Shown here one piece after another: positions 16,300 to 19,946 of a DNA stretch of 19,946 nucleotides (position 1 is its first letter; the number at the start of each line of letters is the position of its first letter). The translations under genes and the position numbers were made by a program. Origin of the DNA: an uncultured Bifidobacteriaceae bacterium (GTDB lineage: Bacteria; Actinomycetota; Actinomycetes; Actinomycetales; Bifidobacteriaceae); NCBI GenBank assembly GCA_946891915.1, contig CAMPNN010000019.1, positions 1 to 19,946 of the forward strand. The letters run 5' to 3'. The notes under the pieces were generated by a model that searched no databases, was not told where the DNA came from, and worked only from the letters and a program-made list of their open reading frames with translations.

Positions 16300-18780
16300 C
16301 TACAACGTTTTCATGCGCGTTTTAAGTATGAACGTTCCCACACCTGTTAATGTGCACAAACTCACGCCTGCAGTTCCAACGGCAGCAGTAACCCACTTTG
16401 TTTTGTGATTTTTTTCTTCCAAAGATTCAGGCTCGTCCATTAGTTCTTCCGAATCTTCGCCGTATTCGTCGTATTCGTTTGTGTTGTTTGATTCGCTCAA
16501 ATCTGAATCAGAATTTTTGCCAGCCTTAGCGTATTTCTTATGTTTTTTCTTAAGTAGCTTTATTTTCTTTAACTTTTTTACCTTCTTGGTTCGCTTTGAA
16601 GAAGATCCGCCCAATCCGCCGCCAAATCCGTTTGATACTCTTGAAGACGAATTATTAAGATTTTCGTTTCTGTTTGCAAAACCTTCATTAGATTGCGTTT
16701 TAGCAGCTAACGGAGTAGTTGCAGACTGCTGAAGATTATTTTTATTAGAATCAGAAGAATCAGAGTCGTCCTCGTCTTCATCAGACTGAGTATTCTCGCT
16801 ATTCGCATCTTTATTTGCGTCTTTATCTTCAGAATCGTTTTGCTCATCTTCAGCCTGCTCATCTTCAGAACCGTCTTGCTTATTTTCTAACTGATCTTCA
16901 GACTCGCTATTTTCGTCAGATTCATTTGTCTTATTTTTATTATGCTTTTTATGCTTTTTGTTAGCATTATTGTTTTTATTGCGCTTCTTATTATTTTCCT
17001 TGTTATTCTTATTTTTACTAGAATTCTTTTTATTATTATTCTTATTTTTCTTACTATTTTTCTTATCGTTATTCTTATTGTCAGAACCTTCTTTACCTGA
17101 ATCTTCTTTCCCAGAAGACTTCAACCATATTTGATAATCAGTAAAATCGTTGAATTCTTCATTTCTGTACAATTCGCCATTATCAAGTACAAGCGACGAA
17201 CGAATAATGGCACCATCCATACTTTCGTCAATCTTCAAATCTAAGTTCTTACCTTCTTCTTTAGGTATGTACTTAAATTTTGTTTCGCCTGCTTTTTTAA
17301 TAAGCCAAACATGCCTTTTTACTATAGAAGTAACTGGAACATCTGGATCTTGTTTTTTATCTTTAAGAACAGATACTCTAGGGCTATAAAGCACAGATTT
17401 AAGTTTTAAAGTATCTCCAACTTCAAGAGGCTTCATCCTACCAATTGCGGCTACAACTGGCCTACCGTCAGCACCATGATCATCAACAACAATTCTTACA
17501 GTGTCTCTATCAGCACCATAATCCAGCCCAAGCATAGTTCCGCCGCTTATTGTTGCATTAACAAGCATTCCATTTAATGCAGGCTCTGCTGGAATCTTAA
17601 ATGTTTCTTTAAGATCTGGATCTCTATCTCCTACGGGAGGATTGCTCTCAAAATCATATGAAAAATCAGGACCCATTTCGTCTTCGCGAATATACGTCCA
17701 AGATGGCATCGTATCTTTTTTACCGCGTATTGATTTTGGCAAATACACCGAAAGAGTAACTTCACCGCCCGGCTCATAAGAGTGGTAATGCGGATGCGAG
17801 CCGGTATTCCTTACGCCAACAATGCAAATATTGCTATCGTCTTCCTTGCAATGCGTGCTGCCAGACAATGCTTCTTCAACAAATTTAGGATCTTTTGTTG
17901 GCGGCACGCGATTAGAATCCATTTGCAGGGTTTCTGTTTCGCTTTCAACTGTGTGAGTTGCGTTAGGCTTTACGTTAAAAGTGTATGTTGCGTGCTCTGA
18001 AGTAACAGTTTTGCCGTTTTCCTTATTTTTTACTATTGTGTAAGCGCTGATTTTATAAGTGCCAGGCTTTGTAAACACCCAATCAGCGTGCTCATGGCCG
18101 ACCATTGGCTGGTGGATAATACCAGGCATTACAAATCGACTTCCGGCAGCATCCCCATCGTCTTTATCGTGCGCTTCTAAAGATTTTGCAAAAGTAGCAT
18201 TGTTGTCGTCGGTTTTTTGCGTCCATGCGAGAACGCGACCACCTTTAGGGCCTGTAATTTTGTCAATTACAATATCCGCGCAAGCTTTTACAGGATCCTT
18301 TACACCTACAGAAAAACGCGAATTAGAAGAATCCCAGCCAGGGAATACTTCGTTACTTTGATTATTTCCGGATCCGTTCAAACGCCAATAACCTTTTGAA
18401 GCGTCAAAAGGAATATTACTAGCGTTTTTATAAGGAAGATTTTCTGTGTAGTACGACGAATTATCTACCGTCATCGTTACGTTTTTTGGGTTGTAAATTA
18501 CGTTTCCGTAACTAAAGCCCATTTTAAGCTTGCTATTTGCGCTTGTTTGGAATGCGTAGAAAGCGTCAACGTGACCAGATGAAACTGTTACGCTTTTATT
18601 AGGCAAATATAAATCGCCTTTAATCTCATCGCTGCCAACCCACACATGTTCAGATTCGCCTTCATTCGCATATGCTGGCATCGCAGCGCTTAATCCGGAA
18701 GTAAGCACTGCAAACGCAAGCACTACTACGCCTGTGGCAGCCAGCGCGCGCTTAAACATAGACTTCATCGCATGAGTCAT
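16300..18780 (-). CDS. Large membrane-anchored surface protein with one anchor-M type module and long charged linkers
   Basis: An 826-residue exported protein, first gene of the metal operon. The signal peptide ends in AYA (about 38); the ATG codons at residues 1, 5 and 8 are all possible starts, and the ribosome site is weak (AGAGAG). The anchor-M type module (about 60-272) has GHVD (His70, Asp72), FPGWDSSN in place of the usual WLGWN, and GHEHADWVFTKPGTY (His229, His231). A second, unrecognised beta-rich region (about 280-555) has HPHYH (329-333) and a Cys311/Cys319 pair. Then come a Lys/Asn-only stretch (565-618), an acidic stretch (620-678), NGFGGGLGGSSSK (717-729), a poly-basic segment (729-753), an acidic segment and a final membrane helix (about 796-818) with a short basic end. 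There is no LPxTG. The surface metal-capture role is inferred. Confidence 0.9.
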   Translation of the reverse strand: MTHAMKSMFKRALAATGVVVLAFAVLTSGLSAAMPAYANEGESEHVWVGSDEIKGDLYLPNKSVTVSSGHVDAFYAFQTSANSKLKMGFSYGNVIYNPKNVTMTVDNSSYYTENLPYKNASNIPFDASKGYWRLNGSGNNQSNEVFPGWDSSNSRFSVGVKDPVKACADIVIDKITGPKGGRVLAWTQKTDDNNATFAKSLEAHDKDDGDAAGSRFVMPGIIHQPMVGHEHADWVFTKPGTYKISAYTIVKNKENGKTVTSEHATYTFNVKPNATHTVESETETLQMDSNRVPPTKDPKFVEEALSGSTHCKEDDSNICIVGVRNTGSHPHYHSYEPGGEVTLSVYLPKSIRGKKDTMPSWTYIREDEMGPDFSYDFESNPPVGDRDPDLKETFKIPAEPALNGMLVNATISGGTMLGLDYGADRDTVRIVVDDHGADGRPVVAAIGRMKPLEVGDTLKLKSVLYSPRVSVLKDKKQDPDVPVTSIVKRHVWLIKKAGETKFKYIPKEEGKNLDLKIDESMDGAIIRSSLVLDNGELYRNEEFNDFTDYQIWLKSSGKEDSGKEGSDNKNNDKKNSKKNKNNNKKNSSKNKNNKENNKKRNKNNNANKKHKKHNKNKTNESDENSESEDQLENKQDGSEDEQAEDEQNDSEDKDANKDANSENTQSDEDEDDSDSSDSNKNNLQQSATTPLAAKTQSNEGFANRNENLNNSSSRVSNGFGGGLGGSSSKRTKKVKKLKKIKLLKKKHKKYAKAGKNSDSDLSESNNTNEYDEYGEDSEELMDEPESLEEKNHKTKWVTAAVGTAGVSLCTLTGVGTFILKTRMKTL

Positions 18781-18873
18781 AATTATTATTTCGCTCTCTA
18801 CACTTCATTTTCTTTGCGTATCTGCGTTCTTCTTTTCGCAAATAATTACGGAAGATTTTTACAACGTCTAACA

Positions 18874-18902
18874 ATAATAATAATGATTCTCATTAATAGC
18901 AA
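18874..18902 (-). promoter_or_regulatory. Predicted promoter of the metal-acquisition operon
   Basis: On the minus strand, TTGCTA (18902-18897) and TATTAT (18879-18874) are separated by exactly 17 bp. They lie about 95 bp before the first ATG of the operon and downstream of the terminator of the preceding gene. The spacer is occupied by the Fur/Zur-like palindrome, so repressor binding would block RNA polymerase. The leader is about 85 nt. Confidence 0.65.
18881..18895. promoter_or_regulatory. Fur-family (probably Zur) operator
   Basis: TAATGATTCTCATTA is a 6-3-6 inverted repeat that matches the central 15 bases of the classical Fur box at 13 positions. It overlaps the predicted promoter of the surface-protein/ABC transporter operon. 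As the transporter is zinc-type, Zur is the most likely regulator, with repression under metal-replete conditions. Fur or another family member cannot be excluded from the sequence. Confidence 0.75.
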
Positions 18903-18954
18903 GTCGACACTCCGAATAAAATTGTCACTAATAGGCGCGCTGTAAGTGCGCAAA

Positions 18955-18991
18955 TAAACAAAAACGCTGGCAGCACAAAGCAACCAGCGTT
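18955..18991 (-). terminator. Intrinsic terminator after the nicotinamidase-like gene
   Basis: On the minus strand the perfect 8-bp stem AACGCTGG / CCAGCGTT (18991-18984 with 18970-18963) has a 13-nt loop and is followed by TTTGTTTATTT. It starts about 40 bp after the stop at 19034. It separates this gene from the metal operon promoter. Confidence 0.85.
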
Positions 18992-19033
18992 ATTAGTTAT
19001 ATTTTTAAAGTGACTTTAGTGACTTGATAACTT

Positions 19034-19588
19034 TCAGCCTTCTACAATATCCGCATTAAGGCAAGTCTTAAAGTGACGCAAAGCCCACTCATGGCCTGCG
19101 GGATCAAAGCTTGCCACGGCATCCTTATGAACCACAATCTTAAAGCCAAGATTATACGCGTCAACAGCAGTGTGAAGCACGCAAATATCCGTGCAAACAC
19201 CCACCAAATGCAGCTCCTCAATGTGGCGTTCGCGAAGCTTAATCAGCAAATCAGTGCCATTGAACGACGAGTAGCGTGTCTTGTGAATGTAATACACGTT
19301 GCTTTTATCTTTATTCGCCTCGTAAAAATCGCCAAGCGCGCCGTATAGCTGCTGGCCGTGCGTTCCAGCAATATTGTGAGGTGGGAAAAGCTTAGTTTCC
19401 GGATGATACGGATCGTTCAGATGATGCGTGTCGATTGCGAAAACCACAAACTCGCCAGCGTCAAGAAATTCTTGCGAAATCTCAGTAATGCGCTTCTCGA
19501 GCTTTTGCGCAGGCTCGCCTACAGTCAGCGAACCGTCGCTTGCAACGAAATCATTCGTATAATCAATGTTAATAAGGGCTTTATTCAT
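19034..19588 (-). CDS. Nicotinamidase-like cysteine hydrolase (isochorismatase superfamily)
   Basis: A 184-residue cytoplasmic enzyme that probably hydrolyses nicotinamide to nicotinate for NAD salvage. The catalytic triad of the family is visible: Asp9 (NIDYTNDF), Lys103 (IHKTRYSSF) and Cys136 (GVCTDICVLHTA). A likely metal site is Asp53, His55 and nearby His62/His71 (AIDTHH...YHPE), and AGTHG precedes the substrate region. The start is taken at the ATG at 19588 because AAGGAG lies 5 bp upstream; the open frame extends 28 codons further, but that part is not family-like. A terminator follows. Related hydrolases act on other small amides, so nicotinamide is the likely but unproven substrate. 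Confidence 0.9.
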   Translation of the reverse strand: MNKALINIDYTNDFVASDGSLTVGEPAQKLEKRITEISQEFLDAGEFVVFAIDTHHLNDPYHPETKLFPPHNIAGTHGQQLYGALGDFYEANKDKSNVYYIHKTRYSSFNGTDLLIKLRERHIEELHLVGVCTDICVLHTAVDAYNLGFKIVVHKDAVASFDPAGHEWALRHFKTCLNADIVEG

Positions 19589-19593
19589 ACCTA

Positions 19594-19599
19594 CTCCTT
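19594..19599 (-). promoter_or_regulatory. Ribosome binding site that fixes the nicotinamidase start
   Basis: AAGGAG on the minus strand, 5 bp before ATG 19588. It supports this start over the longer open frame that begins at 19672. Confidence 0.8.
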
Positions 19600-19750
19600 G
19601 TATGAAAATCGCAGAATAATCGCAAATAGCATACTCGTAAATAGCATGCTCGTTAATTACAATATTCCGCATTTTTATTGCTTGATTTTATTTCAATTGA
19701 TAGCCCAATTATCAACTCAATTGCTGGCCCAATTGCAATCGGCGCAATAC

Positions 19751-19790
19751 CTTGCCGACTACCCTTATTTAATCACTACCTTTCGGCAAG
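19751..19790. other. Perfect 8-bp inverted repeat with 24-bp loop
   Basis: CTTGCCGA (19751-19758) and TCGGCAAG (19783-19790) are exact inverted copies. An outer CGCA/TGCG pair (19743-19746 and 19791-19794) is offset by a 4-nt bulge. There is no T run on either side, so it is not a standard terminator. It lies about 165 bp upstream of the nicotinamidase-like gene; a regulator site or RNA hairpin is possible. Confidence 0.5.
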
Positions 19791-19887
19791 TGCGATACTC
19801 TGCAGCATCTTATAACTGTTTCCAGCTACAAACTCCGTGTATTTTCCGGCGTTTGCGTGACGACGTGCTTGAGTGCATAAAGAATAG

Positions 19888-19946
19888 CGCGTTATTTCCT
19901 TTACACTCGCGTAAAGTAACTATCACTTTTTGGCGAGATTTCGTTA
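19888..19946 (-). repeat. 52-bp-period palindromic repeat, array 3 (cut by window end)
   Basis: GCGCGTTATTTC is followed by CTTTAC-ACTCGC-GTAAAG (19899-19916, a perfect 6-6-6 palindrome) and the tail TATCACTTTTTGGCGAGATT. The tail closely matches the reverse complement of unit 2 at 176-227. The window ends in CGTTA, just where the next unit would begin at 19951, so the array probably continues. Confidence 0.85.

Larger units (their letters stand above)
19589..19946. other. 358-bp gene-free region upstream of the nicotinamidase-like gene
   Basis: I see no gene here. It contains a short tandem repeat next to the gene (CGTAAATAGCATGCTCG-like, twice at about 19620-19653), several CAATT-rich direct repeats (about 19694-19740), a perfect 8-bp inverted repeat (19751-19790) and the start of a 52-bp-type repeat array at the window end. 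It must hold the promoter of the nicotinamidase-like gene, but no convincing -35/-10 pair stands out. Confidence 0.6.

Noticed and set aside
12629..18780. LPxTG sortase anchors in the three surface proteins
   Set aside because: No LPxTG-like motif precedes the C-terminal helices; they appear to be held by the helix itself.
19589..19672. Longer start for the nicotinamidase-like gene
   Set aside because: The extra 28 residues are not family-like and contain the AAGGAG site that serves the ATG at 19588.

Overview
The window comes from a Bifidobacteriaceae actinobacterium, most likely Gardnerella. It carries a bifidobacterial gene set: a Maf-Nudix fusion, hom-thrB, plsC-gpsA-ddl, and an 'anchored-repeat' metal ABC transporter with choice-of-anchor M surface proteins. 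The base composition looks too AT-rich for most Bifidobacterium. I judged this by eye; no search was run. All 14 genes that I accept lie on the minus strand, so transcription runs from high to low coordinates throughout.

Right part (about 9.0-19.0 kb): a metal-acquisition operon. It has a promoter at 18874-18902 with a Fur/Zur-type palindrome, TAATGATTCTCATTA (18881-18895), filling the -35/-10 spacer. Six genes follow: three membrane-anchored surface proteins (16300-18780, 15000-16286, 12629-15007), a ZnuA-type lipoprotein with an inserted surface-repeat module (10785-12524), an ABC ATPase (9965-10753) and a permease (9080-9952). Every repeat module in the four extracellular proteins keeps a G-H-x-D motif and an H-x-H motif. 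I infer that they form a surface zinc-binding relay that feeds the transporter when metal is scarce. A nicotinamidase-like gene with its own terminator lies upstream (19034-19588).

Left part (0.3-9.0 kb): housekeeping genes. These are plsC and gpsA (phospholipid synthesis), ddl (peptidoglycan precursor), a CPBP/Abi membrane protease, hom and thrB (threonine pathway) and a Maf-Nudix fusion (nucleotide-pool cleaning).

The spacers are unusual. A dispersed intergenic repeat with an exact 52-bp period and a CTTTAC...GTAAAG palindrome occurs at three places: 124-254, 8981-9112, and 19888 to the window end. At the second place it encodes the last codons and the stop of the permease gene. Four other spacers hold their own short tandem repeats, which resemble the 3' end and stop codon of the gene just upstream. 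A fifth spacer carries two perfect 29-bp copies. No tRNA, rRNA, CRISPR array or complete mobile element was seen.
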